NCBI RefSeq assembly: GCF_028618555.1
Contig: NZ_JAQITD010000021.1
Coordinates: 1-32,356, forward strand
Length of the DNA stretch: 32,356 bases
Reading direction: 5' to 3'
From: Bartonella sp. CM31XJBT
GTDB taxonomy: Bacteria > Pseudomonadota > Alphaproteobacteria > Rhizobiales > Rhizobiaceae
Of this stretch, positions 8,240 to 18,979 are shown piece after piece (position 1 is the first letter of the stretch; every line of letters starts with the position of its first letter). The translations under genes and the position numbers were made by a program. Under the pieces are notes generated by a model. The model was given only the letters and a program-made list of their open reading frames with translations, was not told where the DNA came from and did not search any database.

Positions 8240-9169
8240 TTATGTCCCTTGATGAGAATCAATTGCACGCAACTTCAACAATTGAAACTGCCTATGGCGC
8301 TCACGAAAGCGCTCTCTATCGGCTTCACTACGCGTGTTATAACAAGCATCACAGGAAACACCTTCCTCATAATGAGGCGATAGTTTGCTTTCAGCATTAA
8401 GAGGAGAACGACACGCGCGACATAATTCGCGTCCACATTCTTCAAGACCATGATGAACAGAAACACGCTCATCAAAAACAAAACACTCACCCCACCATAA
8501 ACTTTTCTCTTTTGGAATTTTTTCTAAATATTTGAGAATACCTCCTTTTAGATGGTAGACTTGCTCATAACCAAGATCACGAACATAAGCTGTTGATTTT
8601 TCACACCGAATACCACCTGTACAAAACATGGCAATTTTCTTTTTTTTCTTTAACTCAGCCTCATGTTTACGCACCCATTCAGGAAATTCGCGAAATGTTT
8701 TAATCTGCGGATCAATCGCTCCTTGAAAACTCCCTATTGCATATTCATAATCATTACGCGTATCGATCAAAATTGTCTCTTCATCTTGAATAAGAGCATT
8801 CCAATCTTCAGGATCCACATACGTACCAACAACTTTTAGCGGATCAACCCCTTCAACCCCCATTGTTACAATCTCTTTTTTCAACCGCACTTTCATGCGA
8901 TGAAAAGGCATTTTTGATGCCCATGAATATTTAATCTCCGGCGTTTGAAACGCTGGTTCAGCCATAATAAAGTCCACCAATGCCTCAATTGCCGCACAAG
9001 AACCAGCAACTGTTCCATTAATTCCCTCTTGTGCTAAAAGCAGAGTGCCTTTGATATCCTTTGCTTGACATAATTCCTGCAAAGGTTTTTGTAATTGATG
9101 ATAATGTTTCAAATCTGCAAAGCAATAAAGTGCAGCAACTTTAAAATTCTTTTCCATGTGTTTTGCCAT
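8240..9169 (-). CDS. trhO: Rhodanese-type tRNA U34 hydroxylase TrhO
   Basis: Member of the TrhO/YceA (UPF0176) family, which makes 5-hydroxyuridine at position 34 of certain tRNAs in an oxygen-dependent reaction. The 309-residue protein has the family's N-terminal acylphosphatase-like domain ([16 protein letters not shown], about 41-56), a central rhodanese domain ([16 protein letters not shown], 133-148) and the catalytic loop CTGGIRCEK with C183 and C189. The C-terminus carries two Cys pairs (CRACRSP and CDACYN) that may bind zinc. I chose the ATG at 9169; an ATG at 9157 is possible, and the TTG at 9193 is less likely. None has a strong ribosome binding site. The gene is monocistronic and diverges from eda. 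Confidence 0.9.
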   Translation of the reverse strand: MAKHMEKNFKVAALYCFADLKHYHQLQKPLQELCQAKDIKGTLLLAQEGINGTVAGSCAAIEALVDFIMAEPAFQTPEIKYSWASKMPFHRMKVRLKKEIVTMGVEGVDPLKVVGTYVDPEDWNALIQDEETILIDTRNDYEYAIGSFQGAIDPQIKTFREFPEWVRKHEAELKKKKKIAMFCTGGIRCEKSTAYVRDLGYEQVYHLKGGILKYLEKIPKEKSLWWGECFVFDERVSVHHGLEECGRELCRACRSPLNAESKLSPHYEEGVSCDACYNTRSEADRERFRERHRQFQLLKLRAIDSHQGT

Positions 9170-9272
9170 AACGCGCGTTTCATTCAATTTCAAGATTTAT
9201 TCATGTACTCTTTAACATATTGTGCTTAATCAAACGATACAAACAATATCATCTCCAAGAAGAAAAAATATC

Positions 9273-9938
9273 ATGTGCCAAAAAAGAGAAAAGCTTTTAT
9301 TATATCTCCAAGGACAAACTGTTATACCTGTTTTGCTCATTGACAATCTACAAAGTGCTGTACCCTTAACACGCGCTCTTGTCAAAGGTGGATTAAAAAC
9401 AATTGAGATCACCTTGCGAACACCAAATGCCCTCAAAGCAATTCAGAAAATTACACAAGAAGTCCCTGAAGCAATTGTTGGAGCCGGCACAATTCTCAAC
9501 ACAACACATTACGAAAAAGCCGAACAAGCTGGAGCCAAGTTTATTGTAAGCCCCGGATTATCCAATGAACTAATCAATTGTGCAAAAAATAGTGAAATTC
9601 CCCTTCTTCCCGCTGCAATGACCCCAAGTGAACTCATGCAAGCATTAAACAAAGGCTATTCATATCTTAAATTTTTCCCTGCTGAAGCTGCTGGAGGTAT
9701 TTCCTTCATTGAAGCTTTAGCATCTCCCTTCTCTGATATCCGGTTTTGCCCAACAGGCGGTATTACACAAAAAAGTGCAACACAATGGCTCCAACTGCCC
9801 AATGTCTTCTGCGTTGGTGGTTCTTGGATAGCGCCCCAACAACTCATTGCAATAAGTGATTGGGATTCGATTACTGCATTAGCATATACCGCATCACAAC
9901 TTCCCTCTCCCTCGAAAAAAGCTCTTTCTACAATATAA
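9273..9938 (+). CDS. eda: KDPG/KHG aldolase
   Basis: 2-keto-3-deoxy-6-phosphogluconate aldolase, a class I aldolase of the Entner-Doudoroff pathway that yields pyruvate and glyceraldehyde 3-phosphate; many homologues also cleave 4-hydroxy-2-oxoglutarate. From the ATG at 9273 (AGAAGAAAAA upstream) the protein has 221 residues. The catalytic glutamate is E45 in TIEITLRT, and the Schiff-base lysine is K133 in YLKFFPAE. The phosphate-binding motifs GAGTIL, PTGGI and VGGSW are present. The last ~8 codons (KKALSTI and stop) lie where a broken partial copy of fpr begins on the other strand and may derive from that duplication, so the natural C-terminus may have been replaced. The longer frame from a TTG at 9222 is not supported. 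Confidence 0.9.
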   Translation: MCQKREKLLLYLQGQTVIPVLLIDNLQSAVPLTRALVKGGLKTIEITLRTPNALKAIQKITQEVPEAIVGAGTILNTTHYEKAEQAGAKFIVSPGLSNELINCAKNSEIPLLPAAMTPSELMQALNKGYSYLKFFPAEAAGGISFIEALASPFSDIRFCPTGGITQKSATQWLQLPNVFCVGGSWIAPQQLIAISDWDSITALAYTASQLPSPSKKALSTI

Positions 9939-9939
9939 T

Positions 9940-10361
9940 ATAAAGTGCAAGAATATCAGCCCCTTCAACAAGACCAAAGCTTTCACACATCCTTGCGCAA
10001 TCTTTTAACATTGCCATGGAACCACAAATCATCACCCGATCTTCATCGAGATGAATTTTGGGGAGTGCTATTGTTTCAAAAAAGCACCTACTCTCCATAA
10101 CAGTCGTAATACGCCCCATATGCTCAGAAAGCTCACAAGTAGCCATAGGATAAAATTTCAACTGTTGTGCATATGCCCCAATGAATGAATCTTGTTGCAA
10201 AGAGAAAACAAGATCTTTTGCACAAATTAACTCATTCTTTTCGCGCGTTATTTAAATAAGAACAACTTCTGAAAATTTTTCATAAGTGTCAGAATCACGA
10301 ATAAAGCTTGCAAAAGGAAAAAACCCGTACCGCTTTGAAAGAAGATAAAGCACCAATTTTC
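9940..10361 (-). pseudogene. Duplicated, broken 3' half of fpr
   Basis: This repeats the C-terminal half of the adjacent intact fpr, about 459 bp away and roughly 90% identical by eye. It covers the NADP-binding part, including SMAMLKDCARMCESFGLVEGA. A stop (the region read from GTTATTTAAATAAG near 10250), frameshifts and a ~66-bp deletion near 10350 destroy it. Its outer edge merges with the stop region of intact fpr (near 10362-10370), making a head-to-tail duplication. A 90-codon open frame in it (9928-10200) is only an unbroken piece of this relic. Confidence 0.9.
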
Positions 10362-10368
10362 CCACCCA

Positions 10369-11196
10369 TTACTCCACAAAAGCGCGCTCTACAACATAAG
10401 TAGCAGGAGCATTATTGGCCCCTTCAACAAGACCAAAGCTTTCACACATCCTTGCGCAATCTTTTAACATTGCCATGGAACCACAAATCATCACCCGATC
10501 TTCATCAGGATGAATTTTAGGAAGGCCAGTTGTTTCAAAAAAGTCCCCACTTTCCATAACAGTCGTAATACGCCCCATATGCTCAGAAGATTCACGAGTA
10601 GTCATAGGATAAAATCTCAACTGTTGTGCATACTCTCCAATGAGTGGATCTTGTTGCAAAGAGGAAACAAGATCTTTTGCATAAATTAACTCATTCTTTT
10701 CGCGCGTTGTTTGAATAAGGACAACTTCTGCAAACTTTTCATAAGTTTCAGGATCACGAATAAGGCTTGCAAAAGGAGCAATTCCCGTCCCAGTTGAAAG
10801 AAGATAAAGACGTTTTCCAGGAATAAGAGCATCAAGAACCAGCGTTCCTGTAGATTTTTTACGCATGAGAACTGTATCACCAATTTTAATTTTTTGGAGA
10901 TGCTCGGTTAAAGGTCCCCCTGGAACTTTTATCGAAAAAAACTCAAGCTGTTCATCCCAAAAGGGGCTTGCAATCGAATAAGCGCGATAAATCGGCTTTT
11001 CTGCATTTGGCAAACCGATCATAACAAACTCACCCGAACGAAAACGAAAACTTTCCGGGCGATTCAGACGGAATTTAAATAACCGATCTGTGTAGTGACA
11101 AACCTCTTGGACAGTAAGGGCGAACACATTCTCAGGAATCGGAAAATTTGCAACGCTGCTGATGCTTGACGGAACATTGGTAGCAGACGTATTCAT
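10369..11196 (-). CDS. fpr: Ferredoxin--NADP+ reductase
   Basis: FAD-containing reductase that moves electrons between NADPH and ferredoxin or flavodoxin, involved in iron-sulfur metabolism and the oxidative-stress response. The 275-residue protein has a FAD-binding barrel with RAYSIASP (71-78) and KVPGGPLTEHL (90-100), then a NADP domain with STGTGIAPFASL (134-145) and ICGSMAM, ending in YVVERAFVE. This ending is typical of the bacterial (Azotobacter/Rhodobacter) FPR subclass. The length is slightly above the ~258-residue norm because of a ~15-residue Ser/Ala-rich N-terminus. The ATG at 11196 has a good AGGGAAGAG ribosome binding site. A broken copy of its 3' half follows directly downstream. 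Confidence 0.92.
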   Translation of the reverse strand: MNTSATNVPSSISSVANFPIPENVFALTVQEVCHYTDRLFKFRLNRPESFRFRSGEFVMIGLPNAEKPIYRAYSIASPFWDEQLEFFSIKVPGGPLTEHLQKIKIGDTVLMRKKSTGTLVLDALIPGKRLYLLSTGTGIAPFASLIRDPETYEKFAEVVLIQTTREKNELIYAKDLVSSLQQDPLIGEYAQQLRFYPMTTRESSEHMGRITTVMESGDFFETTGLPKIHPDEDRVMICGSMAMLKDCARMCESFGLVEGANNAPATYVVERAFVE

Positions 11197-11243
11197 ACTC
11201 TTCCCTATATTTTATTGAACGTTAAATTTCGAATCCTTGACGT

Positions 11244-11272
11244 GATATAGTACTTGCACAACCATCTGCCAA
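11244..11272 (-). promoter_or_regulatory. Probable fpr promoter
   Basis: On the minus strand TTGGCA (11267-11272) and TATATC (11244-11249) are spaced 17 bp apart, about 50 bp upstream of the fpr start. Confidence 0.45.
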
Positions 11273-12000
11273 CAATTTTCTTAAAACAAAAGCCTCAAGG
11301 TTAACACTTTTATGTCAAAATTAAATAAATGAATCTAGCGCGCGCTATCAGCGATAAAATTGATTTCACTTAAAACCAATCAAAGACTAGAAAGTAAATA
11401 TTGGATACCCAATCCATCTTGAAAATAAATAATATCCAAATCAACGGGTTTTCTAAGTCAACAGTTTTTAATGTATCAGAAAATGTTTACACACTGTTTT
11501 CCATTTAACAAAAATAATTTTAAGTGCATAAGACGACATCCAAAATTGCACAGATAAGTGATCTTTCCCCTCATGGTAAAAAACTTGTAATGCATTGATT
11601 TAACGTGGTTAATTTAATCATTTTATCTTCTCTGAATAAGCAGCCAATGCAATATTTAATCAAAACAATCGCACCAGCAACAACAGCCTAATATTGCACT
11701 CTTCAAAATGATACAATACAATAAACTATGTTTTATTTTTTATATGCCTAAACTAGGGAAAATAAGTAAAAAGTTTATGTTTTACAAATTATTAGAAGAT
11801 ACCATGTTGATAACAACACAAATAAAACTAAAGTATCTCTTATATCCAAAGTAGCATTTTACATAAAAAACGACTTTAATGGCAGTATAGGATTCTTATG
11901 ATTTTGACCATAGAAAATAGTGCCTTTCCCTATATCGTAAAGAACCTCAATGAAATAACCAAAAAACCCCGTATTTCACGAACACAGATAAGCTTTTAAA
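11273..12000. other. Long AT-rich spacer upstream of alr
   Basis: No coding sequence, tRNA or integrase relic was recognised between the divergent fpr and alr genes. The alr promoter should lie near the right end but could not be fixed. The region before 12001 lacks a strong Shine-Dalgarno sequence. Confidence 0.4.
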
Positions 12001-13116
12001 ATGAAAAAATCCGTTAATGATGAAATAGATACATCACTCTATGCAGCTGTAGCAACCGTCGATGTCAGTGCCATTGTTGCCAATTATATCACTTTAGCCA
12101 AACGTGTAGCTCCAACACAATGTTCAGCAGTTGTAAAAGCAAACGCCTATGGATTAGGAGCTCACAAAATTGCTCCTGCCCTTTATCAAGCTGGTTGTCG
12201 CACTTTTTTTGTCGCCCAAATCATAGAAGCACTCCAATTAAAAAGCATTTTACCATCAAATGTCACGATTTCCCTTCTGAATGGACTTCCACACTTAGCA
12301 GAAGAGTTTGTCGCACAATCTGGTATTGTTCCTGTTCTAAACTCTTGGAATGCCATTGAAAATTGGCAAAAAATTTGTCAAAAAAAAGATAAAAAATTTC
12401 CAGCAATTGTTCAAATCGATACCCATATGAACCGATTAGGACTTAATCAAAAAGAATTACAAAAACTCATCAAACACCCTACAATTTTCGAAAAAGCAGA
12501 AATAAAATATATTCTTAGTCACCTTTCTAACGGAGAAGATGATACCCATCCATCAAATTATGCCCAATTGACTGCTTTCAAAACGATCCTTGCGCAAGTG
12601 CCTGCTTGCAAAGTTTCCTTTGCCAATTCTGGAGGTATCTTTCTAGGATCAGATTTTTATTTTGATCTTGTTCGCCCCGGTATTGCACTTTACGGAATCG
12701 CCCCCCAAGAAAAACACACATCCCTTCTAAAACCTGTTTTAAGACTTGAAGCCCAAGTCATTCAAAGCCGCGTTGTTGATATAGGAGCACCTATTGGTTA
12801 TGGAGAAAGCTTTATAACCAACAGACCAAGCACTCTTGCAACCATTTCTATAGGCTACGCAGACGGCTGGCTCCGTGCTCTTTCGAATAAAGGAACAGTT
12901 TATTTCAACGGGCACAAACTTCCCATGGTTGGGCGGGTTTCTATGGATTCCATTATTGTAGATACGACCGATCTTGAACAAAAACCTCAAACAGGTGACT
13001 GGGTAGAACTCATTGGCCCCCATCAAACACTTGAAAAAGTATCTATAGATGCCGATACCCTTCCCAATGAAATTCTAACATCTCTTGGCTCCCGCTATAA
13101 ATACATTTACACATAA
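12001..13116 (+). CDS. alr: Alanine racemase
   Basis: PLP enzyme that interconverts L- and D-alanine for peptidoglycan synthesis in the cytoplasm. The 371-residue protein has the usual length. The PLP lysine is K46 in VVKANAYGLG. The second catalytic base is Y286 in SIGYADGW. The substrate-channel motif GYGESF (266-271) and the signature MVGRVSMDSIIVD are present, as are DTHMNRLG and the HLSNGED segment. The start codon has no strong ribosome binding site, but the N-terminus aligns well in length with the family. It appears to be transcribed alone, with no clear terminator found downstream, where a dead integrase follows. Confidence 0.93.
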   Translation: MKKSVNDEIDTSLYAAVATVDVSAIVANYITLAKRVAPTQCSAVVKANAYGLGAHKIAPALYQAGCRTFFVAQIIEALQLKSILPSNVTISLLNGLPHLAEEFVAQSGIVPVLNSWNAIENWQKICQKKDKKFPAIVQIDTHMNRLGLNQKELQKLIKHPTIFEKAEIKYILSHLSNGEDDTHPSNYAQLTAFKTILAQVPACKVSFANSGGIFLGSDFYFDLVRPGIALYGIAPQEKHTSLLKPVLRLEAQVIQSRVVDIGAPIGYGESFITNRPSTLATISIGYADGWLRALSNKGTVYFNGHKLPMVGRVSMDSIIVDTTDLEQKPQTGDWVELIGPHQTLEKVSIDADTLPNEILTSLGSRYKYIYT

Positions 13117-13361
13117 AAACTCTTAAAAAAAATAAATTGATAAAAATCATCCTTTTAGAAAATTGAGGGGCTTTTACAAAAGATTTTACAACAATCAACC
13201 ACATAGAATGGTCATAGACACCGTGCATTCACAGAAATCTCAAAACAGACAAGTTGATGGACTGTTTTATGGAAGTAGCTTTCACCCAAAATACAAAAAC
13301 TTAGCCTTTCCCCATAAATTGACAAAAAAGCATCTACTACAAAGTTTTTAAAATTAACTGC
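13117..13361. other. Spacer between alr and the integrase relic
   Basis: No gene or structured RNA is recognised. Short open frames here have no family resemblance that I can see. Confidence 0.4.
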
Positions 13362-14490
13362 CCAATTAAAATCATTCGCTTGCATACCACAAGCTGAACT
13401 ATGTGTAGATAAAAATGATTTAAGAAAGGAATAATACCTCTTATGAACCATAGTGCCAAGGGCTATAAACATTAGGCGCTGGAAAAGTGTATGATAGTGC
13501 CCAGCTTACTCCGTTATGAAGCGTAAAGATTGGGGGGGATCAATGGATTTACCCTTACACCATTCACGAGCGCCGTCGCGAAATGGGATTGGGAGCGAAG
13601 TGTCTCTTTAAAACAAACACGTGAATTAACAACTCAAGTATATTCTTTTTGGAGCGTTCTGTTTTACATGAGGATCATTCCCCCACTAAAGAACACAATA
13701 AATATAAAGTATGGAGCAATGTGTAATCCCCATTATTAAAAAAATATTGCTTTAAATGCTTTTGAAAGCCGCAAAGCTGAATTAAGAGGAGATGACAAAC
13801 TGAGGATTGATTTTCACCTTTACGGCTTTACATTTTCCCAAAATTAGATTGTCTTCCAGTTTCAAAGGTTACGTCAACAGAAATACACAATCCCCCCGAC
13901 CTCATCTGACAGACAAAAGCAGGAACGACTCATAAAGCTCTTTTTTTCTCAATCTCTGACTTAAAACATGTCGCTGCGTTAAGTTTGGATATTGATTTAC
14001 AGGCAACAGCGAAAGAACACGAGCTCTTAGAAAAACAGCGCCGTAAAGTCACAAACTGACCTGCAATGAAGTGGAAAGATGTGCCGGCTTTTATAAGACC
14101 CCTTGTAAAAAACAACCATAATACATTTGGCTTTGCGTTTGCTCATTCTGACAGGTGTTCTTACATATTTTTGCGTCATATTTATAAAAAGCAGATTAAA
14201 GAGAAATATTTAGACAATTCTTGACTCGAAAAGATGCAACAACAGAGTTTCGCGTGTCTTTATCATCAAAAACATTAAATTTGATTTTATTCTTTCTACA
14301 ACCGGTCGTCGTCACCTTAGTGAGAAGTAGTATATCACAACACATGCAACAGACGTGCCCCTATCCTCATAGGTTTCACTCTCGTTTACATGAATTAGCT
14401 GGCTAGACCGATGCCGACTAGTCACTAAAACCATGTCATACGGTAGAAGACAAAGGAGAGCATGCCTATTGCCGACAAAACACAGCTTTT
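13362..14490 (+). pseudogene. Integrase relic 3: nearly full-length dead tyrosine recombinase
   Basis: This is the best-preserved relic of a phage/island tyrosine integrase. After the upstream block (TTAAAATCATTCGCTTGCA, 13366 on), frames can be pieced together. The DUF4102 domain comes first: an R-R-E-M-G-L-type segment near 13570, then VSLKQTRELTTQVY about 13600-13645. A linker reads ESRKAELRGDDKLRIDFHLYGFTF (about 13766-13840). The core-binding part includes KVTN-PAMKWKDVPAF (about 14045-14095). The catalytic side includes RKDATTEFRVSLSSKTLN (14224-14280), a PHRFHSRLHELAG stretch (about 14363-14406) that corresponds to the H-x-x-R box, and CHTVEDKGEHAYCRQN (about 14433-14480). Many stops and frameshifts make it inactive. 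Confidence 0.85.
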
Positions 14491-14580
14491 TTGTCGACTT
14501 TTTCGATTTTGCTCATGTTGTAAAAAAACAATGCAAAATTCTAGAAAATAGACAAATAACGCCATCATGATCAACAAGTA

Positions 14581-14612
14581 AAAAACCCACACAAAATGTG
14601 TGGGCTTTTTTT
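14581..14612. terminator. Bidirectional terminator beside gcvP
   Basis: CCCACACA (14586-14593) and TGTGTGGG (14597-14604) form an 8-bp stem with a 3-base loop. A runs precede it and a T run follows it, so it can end transcription on both strands. On the minus strand it lies 40-70 bp beyond the gcvP stop and closes the gcv operon. Confidence 0.85.
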
Positions 14613-14650
14613 GTTTATGCAAATAAATAAATTAAATACATATTTGTTAT

Positions 14651-17455
14651 TTAATAGGTATTTCCCAATGGCGGGCACGAACAAATGAGCATTCTGTCTC
14701 CCGCAACATTATCAATACGCGATACAGGAGGCCAATATTTATTGGCTGGATCAAGAGAACTGTTGGGAAAAGCAGCTTCTTGTCGCGAATAGGGTCGTGC
14801 CCAAGCATCACCTAAAGTATCTGCCACTGTATGAGGGGCATTCACCAATGGATTATTGTCTTTTGGCCAAACCCCATTCCCAACTTTTTTCGCTTCTTCA
14901 GCAATAGAGAGTAAAGCATCACAAAAACGATCAATCTCTGCTTTTGGTTCTGATTCCGTTGGCTCAATCATCAAAGTTCCCGGAACAGGGAACGACATCG
15001 TGGGCGCATGAAATCCATAATCAATGAGACGTTTTGCAATATCATCAACACTCACCCCATACTGCTCTTTCAACACGCGTGTATCCACAATACATTCGTG
15101 CGCAACACGTCCATGCTTGCCCCGATAAAGAATGGAATAAGCGGCTGAAAGACGTGCCGCAATATAATTGGCATTTAAAATGGCTATTTGTGTTGCATAT
15201 TTTAAGCCATCAGCCCCCATCATTCGAATATACATCCATGTAATCGCAAGAATAGATGCACTTCCATAAGGAGCAGCAGAAACCGCATGTGTTGTCCCAT
15301 CCTGTTCATGACCTGGTAAGAATGGTTTGAGATGCGCTGCAACTCCAATTGGTCCCATACCAGGACCACCACCACCATGAGGAATGGCAAATGTTTTATG
15401 AAGATTCATATGACAAACATCAGCGCCAATATCCGCAGGACGAGCAAGACCCACAAGGGCATTGAGATTAGCACCATCAAAATAAACTTGTCCGCCATTT
15501 TCATGAATAATAGAACAAATTTCCTTAATGCTTTCCTCGTAAACACCATGGGTTGAAGGATAAGTAATCATGAGAGCAGCCAATTTATCTTTATGCAATT
15601 GCGCTTTCATTTTGAGATCGTCTACATCAACATCACCATCGCTTAAACATTTTACCACAACGACTTCCATCCCTGCCATATGGGCCGAAGCTGGATTGGT
15701 ACCATGCGCAGATGCAGGAATAAGACAAACTGTACGTTGATGTTCTCCCCGTGATTGGTAATATCGTCGGATAGCCAAAAGCCCAGCATATTCACCTTGA
15801 GCACCAGAATTTGGCTGAAAAGAAACTTGCGCAAATCCTGTAATTTCGCACAACCACGCATTTAACTGGTTAATCATCTCCAAATATCCCGCTGCATCCT
15901 CTTGTGAAACAAAGGGGTGTATATTGGCCATGCTCGCCCAACTTACAGGCATTAGTTCAGCCGCGGCATTAAGCTTCATTGTACAAGAACCAAGAGGGAT
16001 CATAGCACGGTCCAGCGCCAAATCCTTATCCGCCAAACGACGCAAAAAGCGCATCATATCTGTCTCTGAATGAACAGCATGAAAAAAAGGCTGAGAAAGA
16101 AAAGCAGCATCCCGTTTTTTTCCAAAAAGTCGTGGAGAAACCTGATCGCCTAATTGTGCCCCAAAAAGCTGCGCTAAAGCACCAGCATCTTCTTCTGTCG
16201 ATAATTCATCAAAATTGATTGCAATAGTGTCATCATCGAGAACACGAATAAGGCGTCCACCTATTTTGGCTTGATGCGCAATCTCTCGCGCTTTTCCCTT
16301 AACAGAAATACTCACACAATCAAAAAAGCTTTTCCCTTCAACATGAACCCCTGCTGCTTCTAAACCAGCAACAAAACGACATGTTAAATGATGAATTCGC
16401 TGCGCAATTTCTTGTAAGCCTTTTGGCCCATGCCAAACAGCATAAGCGGTTGCCATATTAGCCAATAAAGCCTGCGCTGTACAAATATTTGACGTCGCTT
16501 TATCGCGCCGAATATGTTGTTCGCGTGTTTGCAAAGCTAAACGAAAACCAACACGCCCTCTCGTATCCACGGATTGACCAACAATACGCCCTGGAATAAG
16601 CCGCGTTAACGCATCACTCACGGCAAGGTAACCAGCATGTGGACCACCAAATCCCATCGGAACGCCATAACGCTGCATAGAGCCAACAACGATATCTGCC
16701 CCCCATTGAGCCGGTGGCTCCATAAGGGTAAGCGCTAAAGGATCAGCCACAACGATAACTAAAGCTCCCTTTTCCTTTGCCTCTTTTATGATCTCACTGT
16801 AATCATGAAAAGCACCTTTTGTATCTGGCCAAGATAAAACAATTGCTGCTGTATCAGAAGCAATTTCGCCATTTTGGCTAATCTGAATCCCTTGTGTTTC
16901 AGCACGCGTTTGTGCAACACTCAAAATCTGAGGATGTAAAAGACTCTGAAGAGAAATTTTTGTTTTTTTCTCACGGAAAAAGCGAAAAGCAAGGGCATTG
17001 GCTTCAGCTAAAGCAGTTGCTTCATCAAGAAGAGAAGCAGCCGCAACCGGTAAACCTGTTAGTTCACTCACCAATGTCTGAAAATAAAACAAAAGTTCTA
17101 AACGACCCTGGCTAATTTCTGCTTGATAAGGCGTATAAGCAGTATACCAAGCAGGATTTTCAAACAGATTTCGTAAAATAACTGGAGGCACATGAGTTCC
17201 ATGATATCCTTGCCCAATAAAACTTTTGTGCACACAATTACGCTCCATCATCTTGGAGAGTTCTTCCAAGGCTTGTCCTTCACTAGCAGCCTTTGGCAAA
17301 TTAAGTGAACGTCCCAAATGGATAGAGTGTGGAACTGCTTGAGAAATGAGTGTATCAACACAATCAAGCTCTAAAACATCAAGCATTTTTTGTGTTTCAT
17401 CAGGTCGCAGCCCAATATGTCGAGAAGAGAAAGAATGCTCGATCATGATACTCAT
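14651..17455 (-). CDS. gcvP: Glycine dehydrogenase (decarboxylating), P protein
   Basis: PLP-dependent P protein of the glycine cleavage system. It decarboxylates glycine and passes the aminomethyl group to the lipoyl arm of GcvH. The protein has 934 residues, the single-chain form (about 950 residues in E. coli). The PLP lysine is K687 in [16 protein letters not shown], with the glycine-rich stretch right after it. RHIGLRPDE near the N-terminus (12-20) and [12 protein letters not shown] in the middle are family signatures. Its start overlaps the gcvH stop by 4 bp, so translation is probably coupled. It is the last gene of gcvTHP and is controlled by the glycine riboswitch at the operon front. 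Confidence 0.97.
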   Translation of the reverse strand: MSIMIEHSFSSRHIGLRPDETQKMLDVLELDCVDTLISQAVPHSIHLGRSLNLPKAASEGQALEELSKMMERNCVHKSFIGQGYHGTHVPPVILRNLFENPAWYTAYTPYQAEISQGRLELLFYFQTLVSELTGLPVAAASLLDEATALAEANALAFRFFREKKTKISLQSLLHPQILSVAQTRAETQGIQISQNGEIASDTAAIVLSWPDTKGAFHDYSEIIKEAKEKGALVIVVADPLALTLMEPPAQWGADIVVGSMQRYGVPMGFGGPHAGYLAVSDALTRLIPGRIVGQSVDTRGRVGFRLALQTREQHIRRDKATSNICTAQALLANMATAYAVWHGPKGLQEIAQRIHHLTCRFVAGLEAAGVHVEGKSFFDCVSISVKGKAREIAHQAKIGGRLIRVLDDDTIAINFDELSTEEDAGALAQLFGAQLGDQVSPRLFGKKRDAAFLSQPFFHAVHSETDMMRFLRRLADKDLALDRAMIPLGSCTMKLNAAAELMPVSWASMANIHPFVSQEDAAGYLEMINQLNAWLCEITGFAQVSFQPNSGAQGEYAGLLAIRRYYQSRGEHQRTVCLIPASAHGTNPASAHMAGMEVVVVKCLSDGDVDVDDLKMKAQLHKDKLAALMITYPSTHGVYEESIKEICSIIHENGGQVYFDGANLNALVGLARPADIGADVCHMNLHKTFAIPHGGGGPGMGPIGVAAHLKPFLPGHEQDGTTHAVSAAPYGSASILAITWMYIRMMGADGLKYATQIAILNANYIAARLSAAYSILYRGKHGRVAHECIVDTRVLKEQYGVSVDDIAKRLIDYGFHAPTMSFPVPGTLMIEPTESEPKAEIDRFCDALLSIAEEAKKVGNGVWPKDNNPLVNAPHTVADTLGDAWARPYSRQEAAFPNSSLDPANKYWPPVSRIDNVAGDRMLICSCPPLGNTY

Positions 17456-17820
17456 CCAATCAAAGCCTTATAAGCATCTTTATCCAACAACCCTTCCAGT
17501 TGTGTCTCATCCTGCAATGTCATTTTCCATAACCAGCCTTCTGTTTCGGCTTTCTGATTTACCAATTCAGGATTATCAGCCAATGCTTCATTGATTTCGA
17601 CCACTTCACCATCAAGAGGAGCATAAACATCTGAAGCGGCTTTCACCGATTCCACAACAGCAGCTGCCTCTCCTTTGGAGAGTTTTGTCCCACTTTGTGG
17701 TAAATCAACAAAAACCAAATCCCCTAATTGCTCTTGCGCATAATGCGTAACCCCAACAGTCACCACTTTTCCTTCAACGCTAAGCCATTCATGGTCTTGT
17801 GTAAAATAAGTTTTAGACAT
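17452..17820 (-). CDS. gcvH: Glycine cleavage system H protein
   Basis: Lipoyl carrier protein that shuttles the aminomethyl group between P and T proteins and the reduced arm to the L protein. The 122-residue protein has normal length. The lipoylated lysine is K60 in [14 protein letters not shown]. The ATG at 17820 has AAAGGATGA just upstream and follows gcvT by 6 bp. The 3' end overlaps the gcvP start by 4 bp. Confidence 0.97.
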   Translation of the reverse strand: MSKTYFTQDHEWLSVEGKVVTVGVTHYAQEQLGDLVFVDLPQSGTKLSKGEAAAVVESVKAASDVYAPLDGEVVEINEALADNPELVNQKAETEGWLWKMTLQDETQLEGLLDKDAYKALIG

Positions 17821-17826
17821 AAAAAA

Positions 17827-18939
17827 TCATCCTTTAAAATAACGTTGTTCAACAAAGGGAAGTGAATGAACTGATAATACAATCTTTTTGCCTCGCAGTT
17901 CTGTAAAGACTTGTGTCCCTTCAACTTTAAAATCAACAGGAACATAACCCATCGCGACAGGACCATCAAAAGAAGGACCAAAACCACCTGATGTTACAAC
18001 TCCAATCTCATTACCTTGATCATCAAGAAGCACCGCACCAGCCCGAATAGGTTGGCGCGTTTGCGGTTTTAATCCAACACGACAACGAGCAGGTCCTTTT
18101 TGCAGTGCTTCAAGAAAAGCCCTCGCACCATAAAATTGTGCTTTTTCTCGAACACTTTTAGGAACAGCCCATGTTAGAGCCGCATCAATAGGTGTCGTAT
18201 CAGGGGTAATATCATTTCCATGCAAACACAGCCCTGCTTCCAACCGCAAGCTATCGCGTGCTGCAAGTCCAATCCACTCAACACGAGAATCACTCAGCAA
18301 TTTTTCAGCTAACATATGCGCATGCCCTATAGGCAAAGCAATTTCAAAACCATCCTCTCCCGTATAACCAGAACGCGTTATAAACCAATCCTGTTGTGGT
18401 TCGAATCCTTGCATAAAGAACAATTCATTCCCTGGTAAATCGGCATCAGCAAGAACAGCGGCCGCTTCAGGACCTTGAAGAGCAAGCAATACCCTTTCAA
18501 GAGCAATCACTTGACATTCAAAATCAACCGCACGCTTTTCCAATTCTACAAAATCAGCCTGTGCATTACCGGCATTGGCGACCAACATAAAACGGCCCTC
18601 TTCCAAACGAGTAATGATAAGATCATCAAGAATACCAGCCTGCTCATTAAGCAAGTAATTATACCGTGAGTGCCCAATCTTTAAAGCTGCTGCATCAATG
18701 GGAAAAGCATAGGACAAAAATTCCACGGCTTGTGCCCCTTCAACCGCAATCAATTTCATATGAGAAATATCAAAAAGTCCTGCATGTGCACGCGTATGAA
18801 GATGTTCTTTCAAAACGCCAAGAGGATAAGTTAAAGGCATGTTCCAGCCCGCAAAAGCACCAAATTTTGCTCCTGCTTTTTCATGCAAATCATATAAAGG
18901 AAGTGTTTTTAAAAAAGATGTTTCTTGTGTTGTGCCCAT
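17827..18939 (-). CDS. gcvT: Aminomethyltransferase, T protein
   Basis: Tetrahydrofolate-dependent T protein of the glycine cleavage system. It releases ammonia and forms 5,10-methylene-THF from the aminomethyl-lipoyl arm. The 370-residue protein shows the family N-terminus (LPLYDLHEKAGAKFGAFAGWNMPL, about 13-36, with the catalytic-region Asp later in the chain), FDISHM (57-62), GYTGEDGFEI in the folate-binding domain, LRLEAGLCLHGND, and the C-terminal TSGGFGPS segment. The ATG at 18939 is preceded by TTGGAG at proper distance. It is the first gene of gcvTHP and lies about 40 bp after the second aptamer of a glycine riboswitch. Confidence 0.96.
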   Translation of the reverse strand: MGTTQETSFLKTLPLYDLHEKAGAKFGAFAGWNMPLTYPLGVLKEHLHTRAHAGLFDISHMKLIAVEGAQAVEFLSYAFPIDAAALKIGHSRYNYLLNEQAGILDDLIITRLEEGRFMLVANAGNAQADFVELEKRAVDFECQVIALERVLLALQGPEAAAVLADADLPGNELFFMQGFEPQQDWFITRSGYTGEDGFEIALPIGHAHMLAEKLLSDSRVEWIGLAARDSLRLEAGLCLHGNDITPDTTPIDAALTWAVPKSVREKAQFYGARAFLEALQKGPARCRVGLKPQTRQPIRAGAVLLDDQGNEIGVVTSGGFGPSFDGPVAMGYVPVDFKVEGTQVFTELRGKKIVLSVHSLPFVEQRYFKG

Positions 18940-18979
18940 AATAACTCCAAAGCTGCGCTAACGCCCACAGAATATGGCC

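Noticed and set aside
9928..10200. 90-codon minus-strand frame resembling ferredoxin-NADP reductase
   Set aside because: It is the unbroken part of the fpr partial copy, lacks the FAD domain, and is annotated as a pseudogene.
13530..13739. 69-codon frame with integrase similarity
   Set aside because: It is a fragment of integrase relic 3 and not an independent gene.
14425..14622. 65-codon minus-strand frame near the gcvP terminator
   Set aside because: It runs across the bidirectional terminator and the tail of the integrase relic; no support for expression.
18399..18410. GGTTCGAATCC-like T-loop motif suggesting a tRNA
   Set aside because: It lies inside gcvT in a coding frame and no cloverleaf arms surround it. 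No tRNA gene was recognised in the window.
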